From positions 1-64,000 of the forward strand of contig SVKL01000005.1 of NCBI GenBank assembly GCA_015068495.1: a DNA stretch of 64,000 nucleotides, written 5' to 3'. The position numbers were made by a program, and so were the translations under genes. Positions 1-8,093 of this stretch are shown here, piece after piece. Below the pieces are notes generated by a model that saw only the letters and a program-made list of their open reading frames with translations, was not told where the DNA came from and searched no databases. The DNA is from Oscillospiraceae bacterium. Its GTDB lineage: Bacteria; Bacillota; Clostridia; Oscillospirales; Oscillospiraceae. How positions within the stretch are numbered: the stretch's first letter is position 1; each line of letters opens with the position of its first letter.

Positions 1-69
1 TTGGTCAAGCGGTTAAGACACCGGCCTCTCACGCCGGTAACGGGAGTTCGATTCTCCCACGGGTCACCA
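1..69 (+). tRNA. tRNA-Glu (CTC), 5' end outside window
   Basis: The D-arm, an anticodon arm with 5-bp stem (ccggc/gccgg) around loop ctCTCac, a T-arm (gggag/ctccc) and the 3' acceptor strand acgggtc with discriminator A and an encoded CCA are visible. By folding, the first six bases of the acceptor stem lie before the window. Anticodon CTC reads GAG (Glu). Confidence 0.93.
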
Positions 70-121
70 ATCCTTATGGAAGATGGTTGCAAAGGCGAAA
101 GCCTTGGTAATAGAATAGTTC

Positions 122-234
122 GTGTTGATTGCGATGAGGGTCCACCTGTTCCCATACCGAACACAGAAGTTAAGCTCATTTGCGCCGACAATACTTGGCG
201 GGCGACTGCCCGGGAAGATAGGTAACGCGAACAC
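122..234 (+). rRNA. rrf: 5S ribosomal RNA
   Basis: The conserved 5S core is present (ccgaacacagaagttaagc near 158-176) and the ends pair through gtgtt/aacac. It sits about 50 bases behind the tRNA-Glu and has no 23S gene immediately upstream in the window, so it is a tRNA-5S unit or the tail of a differently ordered rRNA operon. Ends are set by helix I pairing and may be off by a few bases. Confidence 0.92.
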
Positions 235-235
235 A

Positions 236-267
236 AGCCTCCACTATTTAGTGGAGGCTCTTTTTTT
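236..267 (+). terminator. Intrinsic terminator of the tRNA-5S unit
   Basis: A perfect 9-bp stem (agcctccac / gtggaggct) with a 6-base loop is followed directly by seven T after one C. Confidence 0.9.
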
Positions 268-316
268 GTTGTCCTAAACTCCCCAAATGTGAGAAAGATT
301 CTCTCAGTATCAGTTA

Positions 317-366
317 TTGATTTCGAATTCGCTCTACTGTATCATAAAGATACAAAAGCGCTTTTG
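317..366 (+). promoter_or_regulatory. Promoter and palindromes before the XRE gene
   Basis: TTGATT (317-322), 17-bp spacer, TATCAT (340-345). The -10 lies inside the inverted repeat GTATC-N5-GATAC (339-353), directly followed by the perfect 14-bp palindrome CAAAAGCGCTTTTG (353-366). The positions suggest autoregulation by the XRE protein encoded 22 bases downstream; that is inference. Confidence 0.6.
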
Positions 367-387
367 AATATTTTGAGGGGGGATTCT

Positions 388-1488
388 ATGAATATCAATT
401 TTGGAAGCAACCTAAAGAAGTTCCGCAATGATAGAAAATTGACGCAGGAGAATCTTGCCGAATTTTTGGGTGTTTCTTTTCAAACTATTAGCAAATGGGA
501 ACGTGGTGATGTATACCCGGATATTGCTACGCTACCAGATGTTGCAAAGTTTTTCGGTGTGAGTACAGACGCACTCTTGGGCGTAGATGCGACGGAAACT
601 GAGGAGAAAATCAAGGAAATCATCGAACAATTGGATGGTATTAAAAGCGAGGGTGATCCTAAGAAGGCTGAACTGATCCAAAAGGCGATTTCTGAGTACC
701 CTGCGGATTTTCGTCTGCAACTGCGGTGGATGGCGAACCTTATGTTTCGGAATAACGGGAAGGATTACGTGCAGGTTAGGTCAAAAGTTCAAGCAATTTA
801 TAATTATATTCAGACCAATTGTACGGATGATACCATAAGGTTTGTTGCCCGAAGATATATGGCGCAATACTATAATGCCCTTTCTGAGATCAAGGAGAGC
901 GGATATACTTTTTCGGATGTGCAAAGCCTTGTGGAGCAAATGCCAAAACTCAGAGATTCTCAGGAGTTTTGTAAATCGTTTTTATATTATCAGCACCCCG
1001 AACGACAGGAAATAATAAGAGATACGCTCCAAGAGGAGATCGCCATTCTCCATCACGGATTGCACCATTACGGAATTTTTCAACTAGATACACCGGTGGA
1101 GGAGCGGATTAAAATTGCAGAAATAACTCTTAAGCTGAACGAGTTGCTTTTTGATGATGGTCATTATGGAAAACAATGGCTTGTGGTGATGTATTTACAT
1201 GGATACCTTGCTGCTTTTTATTATGAGATTGGTGAAACAGATAAAGTGTTGTGGCATTTGCAAAAATGCGCTGACTTAGCTATTGAGTTTGATCGTTTGG
1301 ACAAAATATCCGTTATGAAATCCACCATTTTTAATGGAAAGAAATTTGACAAGACTGCGTTAGGAAAACCATTTTCTGCAAGCGAGAAAATGATGAGACT
1401 TATGCAAAACAAGTATCCGTTTGAAGAAAAATTCAAGAATAGTGAGGCGTTTCAGCGTATTGTTAATTCGCTGATAAATGTACGGTAA
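388..1488 (+). CDS. XRE-family transcriptional regulator with large C-terminal domain
   Basis: A 366-residue protein. Residues about 7-62 form a Cro/CI-type helix-turn-helix (LTQENLAEFLGVS, TISKWERG), the usual DNA-binding module. The remaining 300 residues are helical-looking and I do not recognise them; related Clostridia regulators carry TPR-like repeats there. The ATG at 388 is chosen over an in-frame TTG/GTG-type extension from 289 because gaggggg (375-381) is spaced correctly and the proposed promoter lies between the two. The gene is AT-richer than the housekeeping blocks. It stands alone, followed by its own terminator. Targets are unknown; the palindromes at its promoter point to self-control. 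Confidence 0.85.
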   Translation: MNINFGSNLKKFRNDRKLTQENLAEFLGVSFQTISKWERGDVYPDIATLPDVAKFFGVSTDALLGVDATETEEKIKEIIEQLDGIKSEGDPKKAELIQKAISEYPADFRLQLRWMANLMFRNNGKDYVQVRSKVQAIYNYIQTNCTDDTIRFVARRYMAQYYNALSEIKESGYTFSDVQSLVEQMPKLRDSQEFCKSFLYYQHPERQEIIRDTLQEEIAILHHGLHHYGIFQLDTPVEERIKIAEITLKLNELLFDDGHYGKQWLVVMYLHGYLAAFYYEIGETDKVLWHLQKCADLAIEFDRLDKISVMKSTIFNGKKFDKTALGKPFSASEKMMRLMQNKYPFEEKFKNSEAFQRIVNSLINVR

Positions 1489-1494
1489 CAGTAG

Positions 1495-1530
1495 AGAGCC
1501 GGGAGTAATCCCGGCTCTGTTGTGTTTGTG
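1495..1530 (+). terminator. Terminator after XRE gene
   Basis: Perfect 10-bp stem agagccggga/tcccggctct (1495-1504, 1509-1518) with loop gtaa, followed by a T/G-rich run rather than pure T. Confidence 0.7.
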
Positions 1531-1531
1531 C

Positions 1532-1560
1532 TTGCGCGACTTATGCTGCAATGATATAAT
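1532..1560 (+). promoter_or_regulatory. Promoter of the AAC(3)-like gene
   Basis: TTGCGC (1532-1537), 17-bp spacer, TATAAT (1555-1560). Expected transcription start near 1567, which leaves a sensible leader only for the ATG at 1605. Confidence 0.7.
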
Positions 1561-1604
1561 AGGAACACTTAAACAGTATGCAAAAGAGGAAGGTGAAACG
1601 GATT

Positions 1605-2393
1605 ATGCTGACAAAATCAGACATTGCGGATGTGTTAAATAAGATGAACGTCCCTCGGGACAAACCCGTAATGGTCCACACCTCTCTGCGGAGCATTGGC
1701 CCAATGGAGGGCGGTGGACAGATGCTGTTGGACGCGCTGATAGAGCACTGCACGGCAGAGGGAGGACTGCTCTGCATTCCTACCCACAGCTGGGGCTATA
1801 TGGAAGCGGGCGAGGAGATTGTCCTTGACCTAGTGACACCAAAAAGCAATTTAGGCGTGCTGCCAAACCTTGCACTGCAGGATGGCCGTGGTGTCAGAAG
1901 CGCCCACATTACCCATTCGGTGACAGTTTTTGGTGAGCAGGCGGCGGAATTTGCCCGTCTGGATGATGCCGCTACCACGATGGTTTCTATATGCTGCAAG
2001 GAGCTGTACCGGCTGGATGGTTATGTTTTACTGATTGGCGTTGGACAAGAGAAAAACACCTTTTTGCATTGTGTGGAAGAAATGCTGGGTGTTCCAAACA
2101 GGACGGCAGAGCAGCCAATTTCCTTAAAAATGTGCCGCCCGGACGGTGTTGTTGCGGAAAAGCAGATATATCCCCTGTATGCCGAAGGGATCGCGGATGT
2201 TTCCGTGCATTTTGGCAATTATGAGCCGGCTTTTCGGAAGCACGGCTGTATTGCTGACGGGAAGCTGGGAGATGCGAAGGTCCAGCTCTGCAGCGCCAAA
2301 AAAATGAAAGAAGTGATGGAGCTGATTTTTAACCGCAGCCACCACAAAGAGCTTTTGGCAGACGACACGCCCATAGATGAAGTATATTACTAA
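1605..2393 (+). CDS. AAC(3)-family N-acetyltransferase
   Basis: A 262-residue protein of the family of aminoglycoside 3-N-acetyltransferases, which use acetyl-CoA. HTSLRSIG (from residue 25) and GVGQEKNTFLH (145-155) match the family's conserved segments around the acetyl-CoA/active-site pocket, and the length is normal. The ATG at 1605 has aggaaggtg at 1587-1595; the earlier ATG at 1578 would be only about 11 bases behind the predicted transcript start. It is a monocistronic chromosomal gene with no mobile element beside it. Such chromosomal relatives often do not confer resistance (for example YokD-type proteins), so substrate and resistance phenotype cannot be read from sequence. Confidence 0.88.
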   Translation: MLTKSDIADVLNKMNVPRDKPVMVHTSLRSIGPMEGGGQMLLDALIEHCTAEGGLLCIPTHSWGYMEAGEEIVLDLVTPKSNLGVLPNLALQDGRGVRSAHITHSVTVFGEQAAEFARLDDAATTMVSICCKELYRLDGYVLLIGVGQEKNTFLHCVEEMLGVPNRTAEQPISLKMCRPDGVVAEKQIYPLYAEGIADVSVHFGNYEPAFRKHGCIADGKLGDAKVQLCSAKKMKEVMELIFNRSHHKELLADDTPIDEVYY

Positions 2394-2399
2394 ACAAAT

Positions 2400-2424
2400 C
2401 CCCCACAGCTGTTGGCTGTGGGGG
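2400..2424. terminator. Hairpin between convergent genes
   Basis: Perfect 10-bp stem cccccacagc/gctgtggggg with a 5-base loop between two converging genes. T-tracts on both sides are weak, so it is a likely but not ideal bidirectional terminator. Confidence 0.55.
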
Positions 2425-2458
2425 ATGCTTGTTAATTGGGCAAAAGACGCGCAATTTT

Positions 2459-3748
2459 TTATACTTCTGTACCGGCAGCCGCCAGAACCTTTTCTTTTTC
2501 CCTGTTTGCAGCGTTGATTACCAGCTGGAAACCAACGATTACAACGAGCATCAAACCGGAGAAAAACCAGTAGCAGGACACATAGGAGCCACCGGACAGA
2601 TCCCGGTAAATGTCGCACAGGGGAGAGCCAAGGCACAGACCAAGGGAGTTGGCAGCCATAAAGATGCCCAATACCTTGCTATAGGAGGCTGAACCGAACA
2701 AATCGTTGGAGATGAGCGGAATCATAACGGTTTCCAGAGGCATAGCAATGGTGGTCAGAACCGTTGCCGTCATAGCAAGCACCATACCGAGGCTGGAAGG
2801 CTTTAGCGTGGCGTTTATCAGAAAACCAATAATCACACAGAGCTGACACATCAGCAGCGTGAAACGCAAACCCTTCTTATCATAGGCAAAGCCGCAGGCA
2901 ATTTTTGCAACCGTAAGGACCAAAGAAGATACGGTAGCTGTTGTGGCGACGAATTTGTCGTCAAATCCCAGATCTTCGAAATACACAATGCTGATTGTGC
3001 CGATGCTTTGCAGGCTGATTCCGGTGAGGAAAATAAAAATGAAAATCAGGTAAAAGTAGGCTTTTCGCTTTACTACGGCATATTCAATGCCGGCCCAAAT
3101 CTGCCCCCGGGACTTGTTTTTGCCTGTACCGGCAGAAGCGGTTTGGTTAGGGTTATTCCGTAGCAGAAGCAGAATCACGATGCTGATAACCAAAGAGATG
3201 GCTGCGGACAGAAGGTATGCCTTCCGGTAGCCAAAGGTCTCGCCGTTGTTGATAATGGGGGAGATAATCTGCGCAGCAATTGCACCGCCAATGCCGTTGG
3301 CGGACATCACGATGCCGGTATACTTGCCAATGTCCTCGTGGAACCATTGACGCACTACAGCGCTGGCCATAGTGCCACCGGAAAGGACGATGCCCAATCC
3401 CCACAAGGCGCAGCCAATATAGTGGTGGACGATGTTTGCGGCGTAGCACCTTGCCAGCATAGATGCGCAAAGGGAGAACAGTCCCAGTGCGACCAATTTT
3501 TTGTGTCCAAAACGCTGAATAAGTGAGCCAAAGAAAAAGGACACAAGCACCTGTACCATATAACGGATGCTGGTGCCGATGGCGTATAGACTACGGGGGA
3601 TGTTCAGCGCCTCGGTAACGGCGGTGGTGTAAAGACCGGGGTTACTGCTGCAGAAGCCCAGACAGACAAATTCCATCATAAAGCAGGCGGCAAGAATCAC
3701 CCATTTGTAGCTGGGCGATTTTCTGAGTGGTTTGATATTGTCTTCCAC
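2459..3748 (-). CDS. MFS transporter (oxalate/formate antiporter-like)
   Basis: A 429-residue membrane protein with about twelve hydrophobic segments and a hydrophilic central loop (KNKSRG region, near 210) splitting two six-helix halves, as in the major facilitator superfamily. The loop after helix 2 contains the MFS signature shape (FGSLIQRFGHKK). The overall pattern resembles the OFA group, which exchanges organic anions; the real substrate is unknown. The start is a GTG at 3748 preceded by aaggaag. It is a single gene with its own strong promoter. An adjoining D-2-hydroxyacid dehydrogenase upstream on the same strand makes a 2-hydroxy- or 2-oxo-acid a reasonable guess, no more. Confidence 0.85.
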   Translation of the reverse strand: MEDNIKPLRKSPSYKWVILAACFMMEFVCLGFCSSNPGLYTTAVTEALNIPRSLYAIGTSIRYMVQVLVSFFFGSLIQRFGHKKLVALGLFSLCASMLARCYAANIVHHYIGCALWGLGIVLSGGTMASAVVRQWFHEDIGKYTGIVMSANGIGGAIAAQIISPIINNGETFGYRKAYLLSAAISLVISIVILLLLRNNPNQTASAGTGKNKSRGQIWAGIEYAVVKRKAYFYLIFIFIFLTGISLQSIGTISIVYFEDLGFDDKFVATTATVSSLVLTVAKIACGFAYDKKGLRFTLLMCQLCVIIGFLINATLKPSSLGMVLAMTATVLTTIAMPLETVMIPLISNDLFGSASYSKVLGIFMAANSLGLCLGSPLCDIYRDLSGGSYVSCYWFFSGLMLVVIVGFQLVINAANREKEKVLAAAGTEV

Positions 3749-3782
3749 ACAATCATCTTCCTTTTATCGTAATACTGCCTCT

Positions 3783-3811
3783 ATTATAATACTGCTTTCC
3801 ATAAAGTGCAA
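3783..3811 (-). promoter_or_regulatory. Promoter of the MFS gene
   Basis: Minus strand TTGCAC (3811-3806), 17-bp spacer, TATAAT (3788-3783). Confidence 0.8.
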
Positions 3812-3829
3812 GCAAACCGAACAAATAAT

Positions 3830-3866
3830 CCCAAAAAGAAAAAGCACCTCAGTGAGGTGCTTTTTG
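3830..3866 (-). terminator. Terminator of the dehydrogenase gene
   Basis: On the minus strand gcacctca/tgaggtgc is flanked by A and T runs right after the stop codon. It separates the dehydrogenase from the MFS promoter. Confidence 0.85.
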
Positions 3867-4820
3867 TCAGTTTACGGTGTTCACAGGCTTGCCCGACAGA
3901 AAGCCTTCTATGCTGCCGACGGTGCAGTCCAGAATTCTTTGCCGGCTTTCGATTGGCGCCCAAGCCATATGGGGCGTAATGATGCAATTGGGAGCAACCA
4001 GCAGCGGATTATCCGCCAAAATCGGCTCTTGTGATACCACATCTACCGCGGCGCCCCGCAGTTTTTTGCTGCGCAGCGCCTCTGCAACATCCTGTTCGTT
4101 CAGCAGTCCCCCGCGGGCTGTGTTCAGCAAAATTGCCCCGTCTTTCATCTTGGCGATGGTGGTTTTATTGATAAGACCGGCATTTTCCGCGGTGAGGGGA
4201 CAGTGGAGGGAAATAATATCCGATTGCGCCAAAAGCGTGTCCAGCGTCACATATTTTCCGATTTCCTCGCCCTCCGGATGCCGGCTGCGATTATAGGCAA
4301 GCACATGCATCCCCATAGCCTTGGCGATTCTACCCACAGCTCTGCCAATCCTGCCAAAGCCAATGATCCCAATGGTTTTTCCGGCAAGCTCCATTTGAGG
4401 TGTCGTCCAAAAACAGAAGTGGGGGCAAGCTGTCCAGTCGCCGTTGTGAACGGCGTTGTCGTGGAGCCCCACCCGATTGCAAAGCTCTAACAGCAGGGAG
4501 AACGTAAACTGGGCAACTGCAGCAGTGCCGTAATCCGGCACGTTGCACACAGGGATACCGCGCTTTTTTGTGGCAGCGCAGTCTACTACGTTGTAGCCGG
4601 TAGCCAAAACGCAGATTAGCCGAAGGTTGGGGCAGGCGTTGAGAAGTGCCTCTGTGATGGGCGTTTTGTTGGTCATCACGATTTCCGCATCTCCAATTCG
4701 CTGCGCTGCTTGGTCATTGTCGGTCTGCTCATATACGGTTACGTCGCCAAATTGCCGAAAACAATCCCAAGAAAGGTCGCCGGGATTGACCGCGTGCCCG
4801 TCCAAAATAACGATTTTCAT
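3867..4820 (-). CDS. D-2-hydroxyacid dehydrogenase, NAD-binding
   Basis: A 317-residue enzyme that interconverts a 2-hydroxy acid and a 2-oxo acid with NAD(P)H. Visible are the Rossmann motif GFGRIG (154-159) and the family catalytic residues: Arg236 in NTARGG, Glu265 in QEP and His284 in PHMAW. The C-terminal end closes the substrate domain, and length is normal for the family (hydroxypyruvate/glycerate reductase type). The ATG at 4820 follows ggaggg; a 20-residue upstream extension lacks a site. It is transcribed divergently from the pseudouridine synthase gene. Substrate (hydroxypyruvate, glyoxylate or a branched acid) cannot be decided. Confidence 0.9.
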   Translation of the reverse strand: MKIVILDGHAVNPGDLSWDCFRQFGDVTVYEQTDNDQAAQRIGDAEIVMTNKTPITEALLNACPNLRLICVLATGYNVVDCAATKKRGIPVCNVPDYGTAAVAQFTFSLLLELCNRVGLHDNAVHNGDWTACPHFCFWTTPQMELAGKTIGIIGFGRIGRAVGRIAKAMGMHVLAYNRSRHPEGEEIGKYVTLDTLLAQSDIISLHCPLTAENAGLINKTTIAKMKDGAILLNTARGGLLNEQDVAEALRSKKLRGAAVDVVSQEPILADNPLLVAPNCIITPHMAWAPIESRQRILDCTVGSIEGFLSGKPVNTVN

Positions 4821-4891
4821 AGAAGCCCTCCGTTGCACTTGAAAAATGCCGTCTTTTTTGCTAGGATAATAGAAAAACACAGGGGTGTGTT

Positions 4892-5518
4892 ATGGAACTG
4901 ATTTATCAGGATAAGGAAATTGTGGTGTGTGTCAAGCCGCCGCGGGTGCTGTCCACCGATGAGCCGGGCGGTATGCCGGAGCTGGTGCGGCAGGCGTTGG
5001 GGTGCGAGGATATTCGTACTGTCCATCGCTTGGATAGGGTAGTCTCGGGACTAATGGTGCTTGCCAGAACTGCAGATTCAGCGTCAGAGCTTTCCCGGCA
5101 GATTCGGGAAAACGGATTTCAAAAGGAATATTTGGCAGTGGTCCACAACCATCCCGAGGCCGAAAAAGGCGAATTCCGGGATTTGCTGCTGCGGAACAAA
5201 CAGGAGCGAAAAACCTATATTGTCACGGAAGCTGCAAAAGGTGTGCAGGAGGCGATTCTCACCTATCAGACACTGGCAAAAACGCCGGAGCTGACAAAGG
5301 TCCGGATTCAGCTGCAAACCGGCAGAACCCACCAAATCCGTGCGCAATTTTCCGGACGGGGGCTGCCCTTGGTGGGAGACAGAAAGTACAGCCTGCTGGA
5401 GGATGACTGCGAAATCGCCTTGTGGTCCTACCGTTTGGCGTTTTCCCACCCGGAAACCGGCGCGCCGATGGAGTTTATGTTAGAGCCGCCGGAGCGTTAT
5501 CCTTGGACCTGCTTCTGA
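4892..5518 (+). CDS. RluA-family pseudouridine synthase
   Basis: A 208-residue enzyme that isomerises uridine to pseudouridine in RNA. The catalytic loop HRLD (45-48, Asp48) and GRTHQIR (144-150) are the family hallmarks. It is short and lacks an N-terminal S4 domain, so it belongs to the compact RluA/TruC-like type; the target (23S rRNA or tRNA) is not evident. A ribosome site caggggtg precedes the ATG. Its last 22 bases overlap the end of the convergent ygjV-like gene, so the two transcripts must overlap there. Confidence 0.9.
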   Translation: MELIYQDKEIVVCVKPPRVLSTDEPGGMPELVRQALGCEDIRTVHRLDRVVSGLMVLARTADSASELSRQIRENGFQKEYLAVVHNHPEAEKGEFRDLLLRNKQERKTYIVTEAAKGVQEAILTYQTLAKTPELTKVRIQLQTGRTHQIRAQFSGRGLPLVGDRKYSLLEDDCEIALWSYRLAFSHPETGAPMEFMLEPPERYPWTCF

Positions 5519-6015
5519 CCCTTAAAATCGAATTTGTATATGGCATACAGCAGGGAAACCAAGGTGATAGAATCGGTTAAAACACCTGCCATAGAGCCGA
5601 CAACAACATTGTAGATAATCCACATAATGCAAGACGGCAGCGTGATCAGGCGCAGCCACTTCTCGTTTTTCATACCGTAGGAAACGGTGGTCAGCAGCTT
5701 GGAGCCGATGGGCATCAGACTGATAATACCATCAAAAGTGAAAAAACCGGTGGCAATTACAAACAGACCGAAGCCGATAATCACCGGAGTTGTGGAAATG
5801 TTCTTTTTCACCAGTTTGTAAAACAATAAATTGCGAATCACGGAAATAAAATCCAGCACAGCGCCGGTCCACGCGCCCAGCAGAATATACTGTATGGAAA
5901 AGAATAGCTCCGAGGACATTTTGCAAAGGACGATGTGCTTGTGCTGTTTAAACTGGAAGGCAATGATACTGATTGCCAGCCCTAAAAAGCCAATTGCCTG
6001 TATCAGGAAATTCAT
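5497..6015 (-). CDS. YgjV-family inner membrane protein
   Basis: A 172-residue protein made almost wholly of hydrophobic segments (about five or six), with an early AIGFLGLAISIIAFQFK segment typical of the YgjV family (Imp-YgjV), whose function is unknown. Start ATG 6015 is chosen because aaaagagga precedes it; a 24-residue extension begins before the promoter found at 6053-6081 and is rejected. It converges on and overlaps the pseudouridine synthase gene by 22 bases. Confidence 0.82.
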   Translation of the reverse strand: MNFLIQAIGFLGLAISIIAFQFKQHKHIVLCKMSSELFFSIQYILLGAWTGAVLDFISVIRNLLFYKLVKKNISTTPVIIGFGLFVIATGFFTFDGIISLMPIGSKLLTTVSYGMKNEKWLRLITLPSCIMWIIYNVVVGSMAGVLTDSITLVSLLYAIYKFDFKGQKQVQG

Positions 6016-6052
6016 AAGAATCCTCTTTTCTGTATAAACGAAACTACCCATT

Positions 6053-6081
6053 ATTATACAATAAAAGCCCCAAACAGTCAA
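6053..6081 (-). promoter_or_regulatory. Promoter of the ygjV-like gene
   Basis: Minus strand TTGACT (6081-6076), 17-bp spacer, TATAAT (6058-6053). Confidence 0.8.
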
Positions 6082-6105
6082 TTGCAACCCCTAAGGAGGA
6101 CACAT

Positions 6106-6369
6106 ATGGCAAACTACGATTTTTATCAAAACCGGGAATGTGAATATTTCCCATGTCACGCCGGCGGAGAGGAACAGAACTTTAATTGCCTGTTCTGCTA
6201 CTGCCCCCTCTATGCGCTGGGAGAAAACTGCGGCGGAAGCTTTACTTATACAGATAAAGGTATCAAGGATTGCTCTGCCTGTACCTTCCCCCACAGACGG
6301 GAGAACTACCCAAAGGTGGTTGCAAAAATGGAGGGGATTATTGCGCTGGCAAAGAAGAAAGAGCCTTGA
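6106..6369 (+). CDS. Cysteine-rich small-domain protein
   Basis: An 87-residue protein with eight cysteines at positions 12, 17, 28, 31, 33, 42, 56 and 59, in the pattern of the family known as the cysteine-rich small domain (PF04071-like), sometimes fused or adjacent to cobalamin-biosynthesis genes. The cysteines suggest metal or Fe-S binding, but no function is established. Start ATG 6106 has an excellent aaggagga site. No cobalamin gene lies in the window. Confidence 0.8.
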   Translation: MANYDFYQNRECEYFPCHAGGEEQNFNCLFCYCPLYALGENCGGSFTYTDKGIKDCSACTFPHRRENYPKVVAKMEGIIALAKKKEP

Positions 6370-6383
6370 TTTTTTCAAGGCTC
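6361..6383 (+). terminator. Hairpin overlapping the stop codon of the Cys-rich gene
   Basis: gagccttga/tcaaggctc forms a perfect 9-bp stem with a short T loop; the 5' arm contains the stop codon. No T-tract follows, so termination is uncertain and the hairpin may mainly protect the 3' end ahead of tRNA-Ser. Confidence 0.45.
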
Positions 6384-6411
6384 CTTGCTATAATAAAGCA
6401 GCCGCGAATAC

Positions 6412-6500
6412 GGAGACGTATCGAAGTGGTCATAACGGGGCTGACTCGAAATCAGTTAGGGAGCAATCCCACGCGAGTTCGAATCTCGCCGTCTCCGCCA
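6412..6500 (+). tRNA. tRNA-Ser (CGA)
   Basis: Class II tRNA with 7-bp acceptor stem ggagacg/cgtctcc, discriminator G, encoded CCA, anticodon loop ctCGAaa and a long variable arm (gggagcaatccc), all typical of tRNA-Ser. CGA reads UCG. Confidence 0.95.
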
Positions 6501-6537
6501 AAAATCGACAGGTTTCGACCTGTCGATTTTGCTTTTT
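6501..6537 (+). terminator. Terminator after tRNA-Ser
   Basis: Perfect 13-bp stem aaaatcgacaggt/acctgtcgatttt with UUCG-type loop ttcg, followed by gcttttt. Confidence 0.92.
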
Positions 6538-6541
6538 ATAA

Positions 6542-6660
6542 AGTCTTCCCTTGGCGGAAGGTGCCCCGCAGGGGCGGGTGATGGGGAAGTAAATGTAGGG
6601 GACGGGTTTCCCGTCCCACTCCACACACTGGGCAGAGTTTGTGAAGTGTAAATATTCACA
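6542..6660. repeat. Palindromic intergenic repeats, copy 1
   Basis: Two units: a cttccc...gtgccccgcaggggcggg unit (6543-6582) and the TGTAGGG palindrome gtaggggacgggtttcccgtccc (6595-6617). The same pair recurs at 8142-8251 before the second surface gene, so they travelled with the duplicated segment. Confidence 0.7.
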
Positions 6661-6772
6661 AATCCAAAAGCCGTTGCAGCGTCTTATAAAAAGGATATTT
6701 GTGTATTTTTAACAAAGGTGTTTTTTCTCCAAAAAAAACCAAATTTTTTGGAAAAAAACATAAACATTTTGT

Positions 6773-6801
6773 TTGCAAAGTCGTGCTTCTTATGCTATAA
6801 T
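6773..6801 (+). promoter_or_regulatory. Promoter and leader hairpin of surface gene 1
   Basis: TTGCAA (6773-6778), 17-bp spacer, TATAAT (6796-6801). Upstream lies an A/T hairpin tccaaaaaa/ttttttgga (6728-6752). The leader carries a hairpin built from gcc...ggcg and cgcc...ggc (about 6810-6844) that is kept, with compensating changes, in the second copy. Confidence 0.8.
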
Positions 6802-6880
6802 GACAAAAAGCCTGTGGCGGCAAATTGTCCCGTCGCCAAAGGCAAAATGCAACAATAAAATTATGAAAGGAAGTAAAGTT

Positions 6881-8080
6881 ATGAAGACAAAAATTTTGAC
6901 TCTGCTGCTGGCTCTGTGCTTGGTCGTTGGTTTGTTGCCCTTCGCAGCACTGGCAGAGGATGCAGTAGAGGCTAGTGCCAATGTTCGTATTTTTAACGAA
7001 GGCGGCGCAAATGCTTTCATGAAGACCATCAAGCCCGGCGATGTGTATTATGCAACCAACGATGCTGATGGCGTTGTAAAGGAGACCACTGAGGCCGCAG
7101 GCGACTGGACCATCAAGTTCGAGTTCCCTGTTGACGGTATCGCTACCTTGACCTTCAAGGGCGCTAAGATTCAGGGTAACTCCACCGGTCACGGTATGTA
7201 CTATGGCGGCACCGGCGACTTCAAGGTCGTTATTGAGGAAGACAGCGAAGTCAATAACGGTACCCACGCTTGCTTCTGGGCTTCCAGCCTGAAGGGTGAT
7301 TTGACCATCACCGGCCCTGGCAAGCTGAAGCTGCACTCCACCAGAGGTAATGCATGTACCTTTGGCAACGAGGGTGATACCTACATTAAGGACGCTAAGA
7401 TGGAAATCATCTCCGACGGTCAGGACTCTTCCTGCCGCGCAGGTATCCTGAAGGGCCGCGGCAATCTGATCATCGACAACTCCGAGATCAGCTTCTCCAT
7501 TCCTAAGGGCAACGCTATTTGGATGTTCGAGAAGTACAAGGCAGGCAGCACCACTGAGATTCAGAACGAAGGTCACTACCTCATTGAGGATACGATTCTG
7601 GAAAAGGACCTGATCATCCAGAACGGTTCTAAGATTACCGGCACCACCGCTGCTTGGGGCTTCGGCGCTTCCGGCAAAATCGTTGTTAAGAACAGCGAAG
7701 TTGAGATGACCTGTAAGGATAATGTGTTTGCTGTTAAACCCACCTTGGAATTGAGCGACGGATACGGCGCTATCGCTGGCTTGAAGGCCACCTCTGCTAA
7801 GGCTTTCGTTGAGAAGAAGTGGGCTCAGTACACCTATGTAAAGATCGGTCCTGGCCTTGATGCTGTTTCCGGCGGCTCCACTGGCGGCGACACCACCACC
7901 GGCGGCACCACCACCGGCGGCACCACCACTGGCGGTAACACCACCACTGGCGGCAACACTGCTACCAACCCCGCAACCGGCGATACCTTCAACGTAGCTT
8001 TGGTCTCTGCTTTGGCACTGGCCTCCGCAGCTACCTTGGCAGCAATCACTGTGCTGAACAAGAAAAACGTAGTTCGCTAA
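6881..8080 (+). CDS. Sortase-anchored beta-helix-like surface protein 1
   Basis: A 399-residue secreted protein. Residues 1-24 are a classic signal peptide ending FAALA. The body (about 30-345) is rich in short hydrophobic/Gly/Asp strands (LTFKGAKI, LTITGPGKL, LIIDNSEI, IVVKNSEV) with the spacing of a right-handed beta-helix, most like the Cthe_2159-type polysaccharide-binding family. A TTTGG pentapeptide linker (about 350-370) leads to NPATGD, a hydrophobic segment and a short basic tail, i.e. a sortase sorting signal. ATG 6881 follows aaaggaag. It is 75-80% alike to the next surface gene and less to those at 11111 and 44688. No sortase is in the window. Ligand unknown. Confidence 0.82.
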   Translation: MKTKILTLLLALCLVVGLLPFAALAEDAVEASANVRIFNEGGANAFMKTIKPGDVYYATNDADGVVKETTEAAGDWTIKFEFPVDGIATLTFKGAKIQGNSTGHGMYYGGTGDFKVVIEEDSEVNNGTHACFWASSLKGDLTITGPGKLKLHSTRGNACTFGNEGDTYIKDAKMEIISDGQDSSCRAGILKGRGNLIIDNSEISFSIPKGNAIWMFEKYKAGSTTEIQNEGHYLIEDTILEKDLIIQNGSKITGTTAAWGFGASGKIVVKNSEVEMTCKDNVFAVKPTLELSDGYGAIAGLKATSAKAFVEKKWAQYTYVKIGPGLDAVSGGSTGGDTTTGGTTTGGTTTGGNTTTGGNTATNPATGDTFNVALVSALALASAATLAAITVLNKKNVVR

Positions 8081-8093
8081 TTTTACAACATAC

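Noticed and set aside
1..225. Open frame over the first 225 bases
   Set aside because: It lies across tRNA-Glu and the 5S gene and has no similarity to any protein.
4821..4891. Promoter for the RluA-type gene
   Set aside because: A GATAAT lies at 4865 but the -35 candidates are spaced 20 or 26 bases away, too far for confidence.
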